Shown here: piece after piece, positions 22,644 to 32,327 of the stretch
Position numbering within the stretch: the first letter of the stretch is position 1
How the letters are laid out: the number at the start of each line of letters is the position of its first letter
Origin: Nonomuraea sp. NEAU-A123
GTDB lineage: Bacteria; Actinomycetota; Actinomycetes; Streptosporangiales; Streptosporangiaceae
NCBI RefSeq assembly: GCF_018603905.1
Contig: NZ_JAHFZZ010000004.1
Span: 558,001-622,000, forward strand
Reading direction: 5' to 3'
DNA length: 64,000 bases
Position numbers and translations under genes: made by a program
Notes under the pieces: model-generated
What the model saw: the letters and a program-made list of their open reading frames with translations, nothing else
What the model was told of the DNA's origin: nothing
Databases searched by the model: none

Positions 22644-24155
22644 TTATCCGGCAAACGCCGCCCGGGCGGCCGGCAGCGCCGCCGTCCTGTCCTCGGGGAC
22701 GAGCCCGATCCTGGTCCTGCGGTCGAGCAGGTCGTCCGCGTCGAGAGCGCCCTCGTGGGCGACGGACCACCGCAGCTCGCCCATGGTGATGCCGAGACAG
22801 ACCTCTTCGGGGTGCGCCTTGACGAGCTCGTGCACGGCCGCCGCCTCGAAGCCGTAGCGGGCGACCAGCCGCTCGGGCGTGCGGTCCGCCCCGGCGCGCG
22901 GCTTCACGAAGGCATGATTCTGGACAGCCCCGACGAGCGGGATCGAGGTGGTGCGGCTGGGGCCCGCCTGGAGGTTCCGCGCCGAGATCGCTCGATCCAC
23001 CGCGTCCTCCGCCATCCGCCGGTATGTCGTGAGCTTGCCGCCCACGACCGTGATGAGTCCTCCATCCGCGAACACGGCGTGCTTCCGGGAGACGTCGGAC
23101 GTCCGCCCGTCCGCCGCCAGGAGCGGCCTGAGCCCCGCGTAGGCGCCCGCGACGGCCTCGCGGGCCACCGGTGCCGCCAGAACCGTGTTGAGCACGCTCA
23201 GGAGCGCCCTGATGTCCTCCTCGGGCGCCTCGGGCACGTCGGGGACGGGGCCGTCGAGGGGTTCGTCGGTCAGGCCCACGTACACGCGGCCGTCGGCTTG
23301 GGGGAGAACGAGCGCGAATCGGTTGCTCTCTCCGGGTATCGGGATGTGCAGCCCGGACAGGAGGCCCGGCAGGGTCCCGGGGCGGAGCACGAGGTGCGTG
23401 CCGCGTGACGGGCGCAGTTCCACCTGCGGATCCAGCAGGCCCGCCCACACGCCCGCCGCGTTGATCACCGTCCTGGCCCGGATCCCGAACTCCGCGCCGG
23501 TCAGCTCGTCACGGACCTTGGCGCCCTCGCCGGTCAGCTCCAGGGCGCGGCAACGGGTCAGGATCCGCGCCCCGTGCGCCGCCGCCGTCCTGGCCAAGGC
23601 GACGACCAGCCGGGCGTCGTCGAGCACGCGGCCGTCCCAGGACAGCAGCCCGCCCCGCAGGCCGCGCTCGCTCAGCATGGGCGCGAGCGTGTGCGCCCGG
23701 GCGGCCGTCAGCCGGGATGGGCCGGGCAGCAGCCGGCGCGGTGTGAGGGCGGTGGCGCGCAGCGCGTCGCCGAGCCGGTAGCCGGTCATCAGCAGCTTCG
23801 CCCGGGGCCTGGAGACCTCCGGCGTCAGCGGCAGCACGTACGGGTGCGCCTTGACCAGGTGCGGAGCCGTACGCCGCAGCAGGATGCCGCGCTCGACGGC
23901 GCTTTCGCGGGCGATGCCCACCTGGCCTTTGGCGAGGTAGCGCAGTCCGCCGTGAATGAGCTTGGAACTCCATCGCGACGTGCCGAAAGCCAGGTCGTGC
24001 GCGTCGATCGCCGCTACGCTGAGACCACGCGAAGCGGCGTCGAGCGCCGCGCCCGCACCTGTCGCGCCCAGACCCACGACCAGCACGTCGACGGTTTCCT
24101 CCGCGATCACGGCCAGCTCGCGGGCCCTTCGCGGCGCGTTGAGCGAGCTATCCAA
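22644..24155 (-). CDS. glpD: FAD-dependent glycerol-3-phosphate dehydrogenase
   Basis: A 503-residue flavoprotein oxidising sn-glycerol-3-phosphate to DHAP and feeding electrons to the respiratory chain. The FAD-binding fold is at residues about 22-45 (VLVVGLGATGAGAALDAASR); TSRWSSKLIHGGLRYL, GLRPLLAADGRTSDVSR and VVGGKLTTYRRMAED are GlpD signatures. The C-terminal DAO_C domain ends at the stop. It overlaps the upstream TetR gene by eight bases and is probably controlled by it. The stop codon lies 20 bases from the iron box of the next gene. Confidence 0.94.
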   Translation of the reverse strand: MDSSLNAPRRARELAVIAEETVDVLVVGLGATGAGAALDAASRGLSVAAIDAHDLAFGTSRWSSKLIHGGLRYLAKGQVGIARESAVERGILLRRTAPHLVKAHPYVLPLTPEVSRPRAKLLMTGYRLGDALRATALTPRRLLPGPSRLTAARAHTLAPMLSERGLRGGLLSWDGRVLDDARLVVALARTAAAHGARILTRCRALELTGEGAKVRDELTGAEFGIRARTVINAAGVWAGLLDPQVELRPSRGTHLVLRPGTLPGLLSGLHIPIPGESNRFALVLPQADGRVYVGLTDEPLDGPVPDVPEAPEEDIRALLSVLNTVLAAPVAREAVAGAYAGLRPLLAADGRTSDVSRKHAVFADGGLITVVGGKLTTYRRMAEDAVDRAISARNLQAGPSRTTSIPLVGAVQNHAFVKPRAGADRTPERLVARYGFEAAAVHELVKAHPEEVCLGITMGELRWSVAHEGALDADDLLDRRTRIGLVPEDRTAALPAARAAFAG

Positions 24156-24657
24156 GGTAGGCCTCCAGCAGGGTGGCGAGTTCGGCGTCGAGTTCGTCGA
24201 GCGTCACGGGGTCGAGCATGGTGGGCGCCGACAGCAGGAACGACTGCGCCACGAGCAGCACCGCCCTGGCCTTGCGGCGGTCGCCGACGACGTCTTCGAG
24301 CACGGCCAGCACCGCCTCGTGGGTGGCGCCGCGCCGATCCAGCAGGTACGGCAGGAGCAGCTCCGGGTCCGCTTCCACGATCTTGCGCCAGAGCGGATGC
24401 CCACGCAGCCGTCGTACCCCTTCGACGACCGCCGCCACCGGGTCCGACATGTCGAGATCCGTGACCGCCAGCACCCACTCCCGCGTCATCACGTCGGCGA
24501 CCAGGCTCCGCACGTCGGGCCAGCGGCGATAGAGCGTCATCCGGGACACCCCCGCCCGGCGCGCCACGTCGGTGAGCGTGGTGCGCCGCACCCCATAGGC
24601 GAGCACGCAGTCGCGGGCCGCGTCCAGCACGCCGTCATTGTGACGAATCGACGTCAT
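24148..24657 (-). CDS. TetR-family regulator of the glpD/AGPS-like pair
   Basis: A 169-residue repressor. The HTH region is LDAARDCVLAYGVRRTTLTD, VARRAGVSRMTLYRRWPDV. It is translationally coupled to glpD (overlap of eight bases) and divergent, at 16 bases, from the FAD-oxidase gene, so it probably controls both. The ligand is unknown; a glycerolipid intermediate is an inference from the neighbours. Confidence 0.9.
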   Translation of the reverse strand: MTSIRHNDGVLDAARDCVLAYGVRRTTLTDVARRAGVSRMTLYRRWPDVRSLVADVMTREWVLAVTDLDMSDPVAAVVEGVRRLRGHPLWRKIVEADPELLLPYLLDRRGATHEAVLAVLEDVVGDRRKARAVLLVAQSFLLSAPTMLDPVTLDELDAELATLLEAYLG

Positions 24658-24673
24658 ATGTCACAGTGTAGAC

Positions 24674-26281
24674 GTGCTGAACGAACCCATGCTCTGGTCG
24701 GGCTGGGGCGACCCCGCCAAAGCCCGTGAGCTGCCCCCGCAACTCCGCGAGCTGCTCCACGACCTGCTGGGCGTGCGCGAGCCGGCCGCGCCCGCCGCCT
24801 CATTCGCGTCCGTACGGCTGGCCCCGGTCGCGCTCTCGCCCGCGCGCCTGGCCGCCGTGGCCGAGGTGGTGGGCCACGAGCACGTGCTGACCTCGCGCGC
24901 GGCCCGGATCGGGCACACGCGCGGCAAGTCGACGCCCGACCTGCTGCGGATGCGCGCGGGAGACGGCTCGGACGCGCCCGACGCCGTGGTGCTGCCCGGG
25001 TCGCACGACGAGGTGGCCGCGCTGCTGCGGCTGTGCACCGCCGAGCGGATCGCGGTGGTGCCCTTCGGCGGCGGCACGTCCGTGGTGGGCGGCCTGGCGG
25101 CGGCCCGGTCCGGCTTCGCCGGGGTGGTGGCGCTGGACCTGGCCCGGCTCGACCGGCTCGTCTCGGTCGACGCCGAGTCGATGGTCGTCACCGTCGAGCC
25201 CGGGCTCCGGGCGCCCGAGGCCGAGCGGCTGCTCGAACGGCACGGGCTGACCCTGGGGCATTTCCCGCAGTCGTTCGAGTACGCCACGCTGGGCGGGTTC
25301 GCGGCGGCCCGGTCCAGCGGGCAGGCTTCGGCGGGGTACGGGCGGTTCGACGACATGGTGGTAGGGCTGACCGTCGCCACGCCCTCCGGCGACCTGTCCC
25401 TGGGGCGCGCGCCGAAGTCGGCGGCCGGGCCCGATCTGCGGCAGCTCCTGCTGGGGTCGGAGGGGGCGTTCGGCGTGATCACGGCACTGCGGCTGCGGGT
25501 GCGGCGGGTGCCCCAGCGGCGGGTGTACGAAGGGTGGCGCTTCGGGTCGTTCCGGGAGGGGACGGCCGCGCTGCGGGTACTGGCGCAGGAAGGGCCGCTG
25601 CCGACGGTGCTGCGGCTCTCGGACGAGACGGAGACCATGATCGGGCTGGCCCGGCCGGACGCCATCGGGGGCGGTGACTCCGGCTGCCTGGTGATCGCGG
25701 GCTACGAGGGAGCGGCGGCATCGGAGGGTTCGCCAGCTTCGTCCGCGACGTCGGTCGAGGGGCGCGGGGCCGGGGCGGGGGCGGTGCTGGCGCGGATGGG
25801 CGGGGTGCCGCTCGGGATCGAGCCAGGACAGGCGTGGGAGCACGGCCGGTTCTCGGCGCCGTACCTGCGCGACTCGCTGCTGGCCGTCGGCGCGACGGTG
25901 GAGACCGTGGAGACGGCCGGGTTCTGGTCCGCGCTGCCGCGCCTGTACGACGCGGTACGGCTGGCGCTGCTCGGGGCGCTGGAGTCGCCGCTGGTCATGT
26001 GCCACATCTCGCACGTGTACGAGACCGGGGCCTCGCTGTACTTCACCGTCGTCACCGCCCAGAAGGGGGACCCGGTGGAGCAGTGGGAGCGGGCCAAGGA
26101 GGCGGTCAACGCGGCCATCGTGGCGGCGGGCGGCACGATCTCGCACCACCACGGCGTCGGCCGCGACCACCGCGAGGCGTACGCGGCGGAGCTGGGACCG
26201 GTGGGCGTGGACATCCTGCGGGCGGTCAAGTCCCGGCTCGACCCCGCGGGCATCCTGAACCCGGGCATCCTGATCCCCTGA
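24674..26281 (+). CDS. FAD-binding oxidase similar to alkyl-DHAP synthase
   Basis: A 535-residue flavoprotein of the FAD_binding_4/FAD-oxidase_C type. VVPFGGGTSVVGGL is the FAD site, and the Tyr/His features near the end, TISHHHGVGRDHREAY, are those of alkyldihydroxyacetonephosphate synthases, which make ether lipids in eukaryotes. In bacteria the substrate of such proteins is often unknown. GTG 24674 is probably leaderless; ATG 24689 is an alternative. The divergent TetR/glpD pair, whose product is DHAP, supports a glycerolipid role. Confidence 0.85.
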   Translation: MLNEPMLWSGWGDPAKARELPPQLRELLHDLLGVREPAAPAASFASVRLAPVALSPARLAAVAEVVGHEHVLTSRAARIGHTRGKSTPDLLRMRAGDGSDAPDAVVLPGSHDEVAALLRLCTAERIAVVPFGGGTSVVGGLAAARSGFAGVVALDLARLDRLVSVDAESMVVTVEPGLRAPEAERLLERHGLTLGHFPQSFEYATLGGFAAARSSGQASAGYGRFDDMVVGLTVATPSGDLSLGRAPKSAAGPDLRQLLLGSEGAFGVITALRLRVRRVPQRRVYEGWRFGSFREGTAALRVLAQEGPLPTVLRLSDETETMIGLARPDAIGGGDSGCLVIAGYEGAAASEGSPASSATSVEGRGAGAGAVLARMGGVPLGIEPGQAWEHGRFSAPYLRDSLLAVGATVETVETAGFWSALPRLYDAVRLALLGALESPLVMCHISHVYETGASLYFTVVTAQKGDPVEQWERAKEAVNAAIVAAGGTISHHHGVGRDHREAYAAELGPVGVDILRAVKSRLDPAGILNPGILIP

Positions 26282-26296
26282 GCCTCCGGGCGGGGG

Positions 26297-26707
26297 TCAG
26301 TCGGGTGGGTCGACCGCCGCGGCCTCCGTCATGGCCGCCGCCGCGTCGCCGTACTGCTGGAGGGCCTCGTAGACGTCCGACAGGCAGGCCAGCGCGACGA
26401 TCAGCGGCGCGCCACCCGACAGACGGCAGAGCTCGACGGCCTCCTGGGCGAGAGGCAGCGCCTCCGGGCCCCGGCCGCGCAGCAGCAGCAGCTTGGTGGC
26501 GGCCTGCAGGCAGCGGGCGAGGAGCACGGAGTGCTCGCCGGGGTCCGCGGCGACCAGCTCCCGGCTGAGCCCGATCGCCTCATGGACCCTGCTGAGCGCG
26601 CCCCCGCCCCAGCGTGACCGTCTGCCGGCGTACGCCAGCAGTCCCTCGACGGCGGCCACCCCCGTGGTGCCTTTCCGGGTGGCGTCGTCCGAACCGTTCC
26701 GGGCCAT
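26297..26707 (-). CDS. Small TPR-like protein
   Basis: A 136-residue soluble protein with two or three tetratricopeptide-like repeats (SVLLARCLQAATKLLLLRGR, ALPLAQEAVELCRLSGG, LACLSDVYEALQQYGDAAAA). No catalytic motif. Convergent with the preceding oxidase gene. I do not recognise a specific family; its likely role is protein binding. Confidence 0.7.
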   Translation of the reverse strand: MARNGSDDATRKGTTGVAAVEGLLAYAGRRSRWGGGALSRVHEAIGLSRELVAADPGEHSVLLARCLQAATKLLLLRGRGPEALPLAQEAVELCRLSGGAPLIVALACLSDVYEALQQYGDAAAAMTEAAAVDPPD

Positions 26708-26856
26708 GGCAGCCCCCCTCGGCGGCGACGAACCGCTTGCTTGGGGCGTGAGGTTACACCATCACGAACCGATTGTGTTCCCGACGGCACGCTGCGTTCC
26801 GGATGTGCTTGGGGAAGAGCGTGCGACATGGGGAAGATCGCGGTAAAGATGTGGTC

Positions 26857-28344
26857 ATGGTGGAAGTCGCGGCTGAGCGTGGAAAGCAGCTCTCCTCCCG
26901 GGTGTCGGAGGAAGGCGCGGGGTGGGCGTGCCGGCGGATCGGTACGTTCAACGAGCTGAGACCGGACACGAAGGGGTTCACCTGGTTCAGCCCGCGCACG
27001 CTGTGGCACTCGCGCAACCAGATCGTCGCCGGGCTCTTAGGCGACCCGTCGGGGCAGGTGCGCCGCAGATGGGTGGCCGAGCAGGAGGCCCGGGGCGCCG
27101 ACCCGGACTTCCGCGTCCGGCCCGAGGTGGGGGAGAGCTTCAGCTTCCTGCTGCTCGGCGACACGGGTGAGGGCGACGCCTCCCAGTACGCGGTCGTGCC
27201 CGGCCTGCTCAAGGTGGGCGAAGGCACCTCCTTCGCCGTCATCGCCAGCGACGTGCTGTATCCAGCCGGGTCCGGCAACGAGTACGAGAACAAGTTCTTC
27301 CGCCCGTACAAGGACTATGACGCTCCGATCTACGCGATCCCTGGCAACCACGACTGGTACGACGGGCTCGGCGGCTTCATGCGTGTGTTCTGCGACGCCC
27401 CGCAGCTCAAGCCCAAGCGGGAGTTCGGGCTACGCGCCCTGCTCTGGCGCAAGTCGGACTCGATCGACGAGCGGCGCCTGGCCGAGGCCCGCCGGTTCAG
27501 GGAGCGGCCGTCGCAGCAGGCCGCGCAGCCGGGACCGTACTGGGTGATCGAGACCCCCAGCCTGCTCATCGTGGGCGTCGACACCGGCATCCAAGGGGGG
27601 ATCGATCGGCAGCAGACCGAGTGGCTGCGCCGCGTCTCCCTGGACCCGCGCCCGAAGATCCTCGTCACCGGCAAGCCGATCTACACGCGCAACGACTACA
27701 AGCCGTCCCCGCTGGAGGGCGGCGGCACGATCGACGACATCATCCGCGCCCCCGAACACCGCTACGTGGCCGCCATCGGCGGCGACGTGCACAACTACCA
27801 GCGCTACCCCGTCAGAGTGGGCGACCGGGTGATCCAGTACATCGTCTCCGGCGGCGGGGGCGCGTTCATGCACGCCACCCACACCACCCGCCGGGTGGAC
27901 GTGGCGGGCGTGCACGAGGACGACTTCAAGTGCTATCCACTGCGTGGCGACTCGCTGTCGTTCTACAGCCAGCTGTACGCGAAGCGGCTCCGGATGAAGT
28001 GGATCTACCTCACCCCGGCCGAGGCCGCCTGCATCATGGCGGAGCAGATCAACAACACCCCGGTCCGGCCCGTCGCGGGGCTCGTCACGATCACCCGCCG
28101 GATGAGGTGGGCGGCCCGGCTGCTCGGGGCCTGGCCGATGCCCTTCCGGCTGCCCGTGGGCACGGTCTTCCACCGGTACCTCTCCGAGCTCTCCGACTGG
28201 GACACACCACCGTTCTTCAAGCAGTTCCTGCACCTTTCGGTCACGCCCGACCTGCTCAAGGTGCGCTGCTTCGCCGCCACCGGCTGCCTGCCGCAGGAGG
28301 TGGACCCGCCGATGGAGGACGAGGTGCACATCAGTTTGTCGTAG
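26857..28344 (+). CDS. Calcineurin-like metallophosphoesterase
   Basis: A 495-residue phosphoesterase with a two-metal site: LLLGDTGEGD, SDVLYPAGSGNEYENKF (in place of GDxxYxxG), GNHDWYDGLGG and GGDVHNYQRY. A further VGVDTGIQGGIDRQQTEWL matches the core fold. ATG 26857 is used; in-frame alternatives reach 26773. The N-terminal 90 residues and the C-terminal 150 residues lie outside the domain and may give membrane or substrate contact. The substrate is unknown. It may be transcribed with the DNA polymerase gene 21 bases downstream. Confidence 0.86.
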   Translation: MVEVAAERGKQLSSRVSEEGAGWACRRIGTFNELRPDTKGFTWFSPRTLWHSRNQIVAGLLGDPSGQVRRRWVAEQEARGADPDFRVRPEVGESFSFLLLGDTGEGDASQYAVVPGLLKVGEGTSFAVIASDVLYPAGSGNEYENKFFRPYKDYDAPIYAIPGNHDWYDGLGGFMRVFCDAPQLKPKREFGLRALLWRKSDSIDERRLAEARRFRERPSQQAAQPGPYWVIETPSLLIVGVDTGIQGGIDRQQTEWLRRVSLDPRPKILVTGKPIYTRNDYKPSPLEGGGTIDDIIRAPEHRYVAAIGGDVHNYQRYPVRVGDRVIQYIVSGGGGAFMHATHTTRRVDVAGVHEDDFKCYPLRGDSLSFYSQLYAKRLRMKWIYLTPAEAACIMAEQINNTPVRPVAGLVTITRRMRWAARLLGAWPMPFRLPVGTVFHRYLSELSDWDTPPFFKQFLHLSVTPDLLKVRCFAATGCLPQEVDPPMEDEVHISLS

Positions 28345-28365
28345 CCGCCTGGCAGGCTGGACGGC

Positions 28366-29931
28366 GTGCACGTAGTGGTGACAGACCGGACGATCCTCCC
28401 GATCGGCGGACCGGCTCGTCAGGTCGACGACCTGGAGCGGGCCGTACGAGAGCTCGAAGCCGAGCGGCCGCGCTGGGTCTGGGCGGACACGCACGAGGCC
28501 TATCCGCCCCTGCTGCGCGGCGGCGTGCGGGTGTCACGCTGTCACGACCTGGCCCTCACCGAGGGCCTGCTGCTCGCTCATGAGGGACGCTACGGGCAAC
28601 CGCGCTCGGCCAAGGCCGCCCACGCCAGGCTGCACGGCCTGCCGGTGCCCGACGAGCAGCCCAACATGCCCGACACCCTGTTCGCGCCCGAGCCGCTCGG
28701 CGCGGAGGCGGTGGCGGAGGTGCTGGCCGACCAGTTGCGCCGGATCGAGGCGCTGCCGGACCCGGGGCGGTTCCGGCTGCTGGTGGCGGCCGAGTCGGCG
28801 GGCGCGCTGATCGCCGCCGAGATGGGCCACGACGGCATGCCGTGGCGCCAGGACGTGCACGACGCCCTGCTCACCGACCTGCTCGGGCCGCGCCCGGTGC
28901 ACGGCATGCGCCCGGCCAAGCTCCAGGCGCTGGCCGACGAGGTGGCCGCGGCGTTCGGCCATCCGGTCAATCCCGACTCGGTGCAGCAACTGGTCAAGGC
29001 GTTCAAGGGCGCGGGCGTCGCGCTCAAGACCACCCGGTCGGAGGAGCTCAAGCAGCTCGATCATCCGGCTGTCGCGCCGCTGCTCGCCTACAAGGAGCTG
29101 GCCAGGCTCTACAGCTTCCACGGGTGGGTGTGGGCCGACCAATGGGTGCGCGACGGGCGCTTCCGTGCCGAGTACGTGGTGGCCGGTGTGGTGTCGGGGC
29201 GGTGGGCCACCAGCGGCGGTGGCGCGCTGCAGATCCCCAAGGTGATGCGCCGCGTGGTGGTCGCCGACGACGGCTGGACCCTGATCGTCGCCGACGCCGC
29301 CCAGCTCGAGCCACGAGTGCTGGCCGCGATGGCCGGAGACAACGGGCTGGCGCGGGCGGCGGGGGAGATCGATCTCTACTCGGCGCTGGCCAAGTCGTTC
29401 GGGGGCGAGCGCGACCACGCCAAGATCGCGATGCTGTCCGCCATGTACGGAGGCACCAGCGGTGACGCGCCCAAGCTGCTGGCGGTCATGCGGCAGCGCT
29501 TCCCCAAGGCCTACCAGTTCGTCGAGGACGCGGCCAAGGCGGGGGAGGAGGGGCGGCTGGTGCGCTCCTGGCTCGGCCGCACCAGCCCGCCGCCGTCCGA
29601 CCGGTGGAAGTCGCTGGTGTCGGGGCCCGAGGGAAACAGGGCGGCGCGCGATCGGGGGCGGTTCACCCGCAACTTCGTCGTGCAGGCCACCGCCGCCGAG
29701 TGGGCGCTGGTGCTGATGGCGGTGCTGCGGGGGCGGCTGTCCGGGCCGGCCCGGCTGGTGTTCTTCCAGCACGACGAGATCATGGTGCACTGCCCGCTCG
29801 GCCAGGCCGAAGAGGTCATCGCCGCGGTGTCGGAGTCGGCCGCCGAGGCCAGCCGGCTGCTGTTCGGGCAGACGCCGGTGCGGTTCCCGATGGAGGCGGT
29901 CGCGGTCGCCTGCTACGCCGACGCGAAGTGA
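28366..29931 (+). CDS. Family-A DNA polymerase with degenerate exonuclease domain
   Basis: A 521-residue actinobacterial PolA-like protein, usually annotated bifunctional 3'-5' exonuclease/DNA polymerase. Polymerase motif A is LIVADAAQLEPRVL (Asp310), motif B HAKIAMLSAMYGG (Lys353, Tyr361) and motif C FFQHDEIMVHC (His469-Asp470-Glu471). The N-terminal region of about 180 residues sits where the exonuclease domain is, but the DEDD residues are not visible. There is no 5'-3' nuclease domain. It is much shorter than Pol I (about 900 residues). Repair or translesion synthesis is a likely role. Starts at GTG 28366. Confidence 0.88.
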   Translation: MHVVVTDRTILPIGGPARQVDDLERAVRELEAERPRWVWADTHEAYPPLLRGGVRVSRCHDLALTEGLLLAHEGRYGQPRSAKAAHARLHGLPVPDEQPNMPDTLFAPEPLGAEAVAEVLADQLRRIEALPDPGRFRLLVAAESAGALIAAEMGHDGMPWRQDVHDALLTDLLGPRPVHGMRPAKLQALADEVAAAFGHPVNPDSVQQLVKAFKGAGVALKTTRSEELKQLDHPAVAPLLAYKELARLYSFHGWVWADQWVRDGRFRAEYVVAGVVSGRWATSGGGALQIPKVMRRVVVADDGWTLIVADAAQLEPRVLAAMAGDNGLARAAGEIDLYSALAKSFGGERDHAKIAMLSAMYGGTSGDAPKLLAVMRQRFPKAYQFVEDAAKAGEEGRLVRSWLGRTSPPPSDRWKSLVSGPEGNRAARDRGRFTRNFVVQATAAEWALVLMAVLRGRLSGPARLVFFQHDEIMVHCPLGQAEEVIAAVSESAAEASRLLFGQTPVRFPMEAVAVACYADAK

Positions 29932-29963
29932 GGTGGTTCTCCGGACGGTGACTTCCCCGGATG

Positions 29964-31265
29964 TCAGGTGGCGGCTGTCTCCGAGGCCGTCAGCGGGCCG
30001 CCGCTCGCGCGGTGCCAGGTGATCGCCAGCCAGACTCCGGCCAGCGTCACCATCACGCCCACCACCAGCCCGAGCACCCCGTACGACAGCCCGCCCACGA
30101 TCGCGCCCGCGACGATCGTGCCGGTGGCGCCGCACACGTTCATCAGCAGGTCGGACAATCCCTGCACGGCGGGACGGCTCCCGACCGGCACCGACTCGGA
30201 GACCAGCGCCGACCCCGCCACCAGGCCGCACGACCAGCCGAGGCCGAGCAGGACCAGCGCGGTTGTCACCTGCCAGACGCGGTGCCCGGCCGTACCCGCC
30301 AGAACGGCGGCGCTGAGCAGCAGCGCCATGCCGAGCAGCAGCACCGGCACCTTGCCCGCTTTGTCGGCCAGCCAGCCCACCACCGGCGACATGACGTACA
30401 TCCCGGCGATGTGCAGGCTGATCACCAGGCCGATGACGTCCAGGTTCGAGCCGTCGTGGTGGAGTTTGACCGGGGTCATCGACATGACCGACACCATCGC
30501 GGTGTGGCTGATCGCGATCATGACCAGGGCCTTGCGGGCCATGGGGGTGGTGCGCAGGGTCGTCCAGGCGTTCCTGATCGTCCGGTTCCGGCCGGGGGCG
30601 GGGGGCTGCGTGCCGTTCAGCTCGCGGGCCAGTTTGAGCGGGTCCGGGCGCAGGCCCACCAGGATGATGAGCATCGCCAGCGCGAACGCCAGCGCCGCGA
30701 ACGCGAACGGCCCGGCCTTCTCCACCAGGCCCGCGGACATGCCGATCTGGTCGGCGGGCTTGGCCAGGTTCGGGCCGGCGACGGAGCCGATGGTGGCGGC
30801 CCAGACGACCAGGGACAGGTGCCTGGCGGCGTGCCCCGACGGTGACAGGTCGGTCGCCGAGTAGCGGGCCGCCAGGTTGCCCGCGCTGCCGCCGCCCACC
30901 AGGACCAGCCCGGCCAGCAGCAGCGGCCAGTTGCGGAGGCTGATGGCGCCGACCGATAACGCGCAGCCCGCCAGCGCGGCCACGTACGCCAGCGTCAGGC
31001 CCACCCGCCGGCCGCCCCGGCCGGACGCCTTGGCGGTCGGCAGCGCCAGCAGGGCCGCGCCGAGGACGGTCGCGGTGCCCGCGAAGCCGCTGATCACGGT
31101 GGAGCCGGAGAGCTCGTCGACGACGACCGAACTCAGGGCCAGGCCGACGGCGACGCCTACACCACCCACTATTTGCGCGGCGGACAGGATCGCGAGAGTG
31201 CGCCGCTGGACGACCCGGATCCGGTCAGGGGACGAAATATAGGGCTTAATAGGGGCGCTGGTCAC
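29964..31265 (-). CDS. Major facilitator superfamily transporter
   Basis: A 433-residue permease with about 12 membrane segments. Loop motif between helices 2 and 3 is degenerate (LPTAKASGRGGRRVGLT); the mirrored loop LADKAGKVPVLLLG is better conserved. The substrate cannot be told. GTG 31265 is preferred; the in-frame start at 31301 adds 12 residues. It stands alone, convergent with the polymerase gene. Confidence 0.87.
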   Translation of the reverse strand: MTSAPIKPYISSPDRIRVVQRRTLAILSAAQIVGGVGVAVGLALSSVVVDELSGSTVISGFAGTATVLGAALLALPTAKASGRGGRRVGLTLAYVAALAGCALSVGAISLRNWPLLLAGLVLVGGGSAGNLAARYSATDLSPSGHAARHLSLVVWAATIGSVAGPNLAKPADQIGMSAGLVEKAGPFAFAALAFALAMLIILVGLRPDPLKLARELNGTQPPAPGRNRTIRNAWTTLRTTPMARKALVMIAISHTAMVSVMSMTPVKLHHDGSNLDVIGLVISLHIAGMYVMSPVVGWLADKAGKVPVLLLGMALLLSAAVLAGTAGHRVWQVTTALVLLGLGWSCGLVAGSALVSESVPVGSRPAVQGLSDLLMNVCGATGTIVAGAIVGGLSYGVLGLVVGVMVTLAGVWLAITWHRASGGPLTASETAAT

Positions 31266-31405
31266 TTGTGAAGTCTCGCATAGCCCCCGAGATCCCCCCA
31301 AAGGCCCAAATCACCCCACGTAGCGGTATTCAACCATTTGCAGGATGCTTTCGGGTGCTCGATCGCCCGTCGCCTGAGGTGCCGCCCGTTTCGGAGACGC
31401 CAGGT

Positions 31406-32221
31406 TCAAAGGACCGATACCGGATCGCCCTGGGTGATCCGTCCCGGAGCCTCCGGGATGAGGTTCATGCCGAACCAGACCTTGCCGTCCCACCGGCGGT
31501 GCTTGGCCAGGGTGCGGATGGGCTCCTTGCCCTTGGTGTAGGTGCGGGTGTCGACGGTGGTCAGCACGCATCGGTCGCAGCTCTTGACCGCCCGGAACTC
31601 CGTGTCGCCGATGCGGATCCGCTTCCATCCGTCCTCGGCGAAGGCGGTCTCCGCGCCGTCCACGACCACGTTCGGCCGGAACCTGCTCATGGGCAGCGGC
31701 GCGGGCAGCTCCTCGCCGCGCTCGACCGCCGTCTCCGCGATCCAGTCGTTGAGCTGTGCCAGCGAGGCCGTGGACGTGAGCAGCAGCGGGTACGCGTCGG
31801 CCAGGCTGACCCGGTCGTCCGGCCGGCCGTACTCGGGATCGACAGGACGGCGGGTCGGGTCGTCCTGCCAGGCCAGCCGGGCGGGGCGGTCGATCAGCGC
31901 GGTCAGCCACGCGGCGGCGTCGTCACCGCAGTCGGTCAGCTCCAGCGGCGTGTTCCGCATGTTGATCAAGGAACGCGTGGAGGTGGGGGTGACCCGCAGC
32001 GGCGCGGCGTGCGGGCCGGTGAGCGTGAGCGTCTCGCCGTCCAACTCCGGCAGGCACATCAGCAACCGGGGGATCTCACGGGCGGTCAGTATCTCGCCGT
32101 GCTCGTCGAGGATGAGGTAGCGCCGGTCACCGGCCAGGCCCCAAGGCTGGACCTCGGCCTCTCGTACGGCATGTCCACTCGTCGACTTGACGGGATAAAA
32201 GTGGATGCTCGCCAGCTTCAT
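31406..32221 (-). CDS. MOSC-domain protein (mARC-like)
   Basis: A 271-residue protein with an N-terminal beta-barrel MOSC_N domain (IHFYPVKSTSGHAV, WGLAGDRRYLILDEHG) and a C-terminal MOSC domain whose cysteine, in VKSCDRCVLTTVD, is placed like the molybdenum-binding Cys of mARC/YcbX enzymes. Such enzymes reduce N-hydroxylated compounds. No ferredoxin domain is fused, unlike YcbX. ATG 32221 is clear. It is divergent from the alpha/beta-hydrolase gene. Confidence 0.88.
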   Translation of the reverse strand: MKLASIHFYPVKSTSGHAVREAEVQPWGLAGDRRYLILDEHGEILTAREIPRLLMCLPELDGETLTLTGPHAAPLRVTPTSTRSLINMRNTPLELTDCGDDAAAWLTALIDRPARLAWQDDPTRRPVDPEYGRPDDRVSLADAYPLLLTSTASLAQLNDWIAETAVERGEELPAPLPMSRFRPNVVVDGAETAFAEDGWKRIRIGDTEFRAVKSCDRCVLTTVDTRTYTKGKEPIRTLAKHRRWDGKVWFGMNLIPEAPGRITQGDPVSVL

Positions 32222-32327
32222 GCGGCCGACGGTACCCGACGCTCACCTGCGGTGGAATGAGGTGGTTCTGGGGGTGGGTCGTCGGGCGGCTGTTAGCGTA
32301 CTGATCGTTCCGAGAGAGGAGAGCCTT

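Noticed and set aside
24640..24680. TetR operator between the glpD regulator and the FAD-oxidase gene
   Set aside because: Only short partial symmetry (GTC/GAC arms) is visible, too weak to assign.
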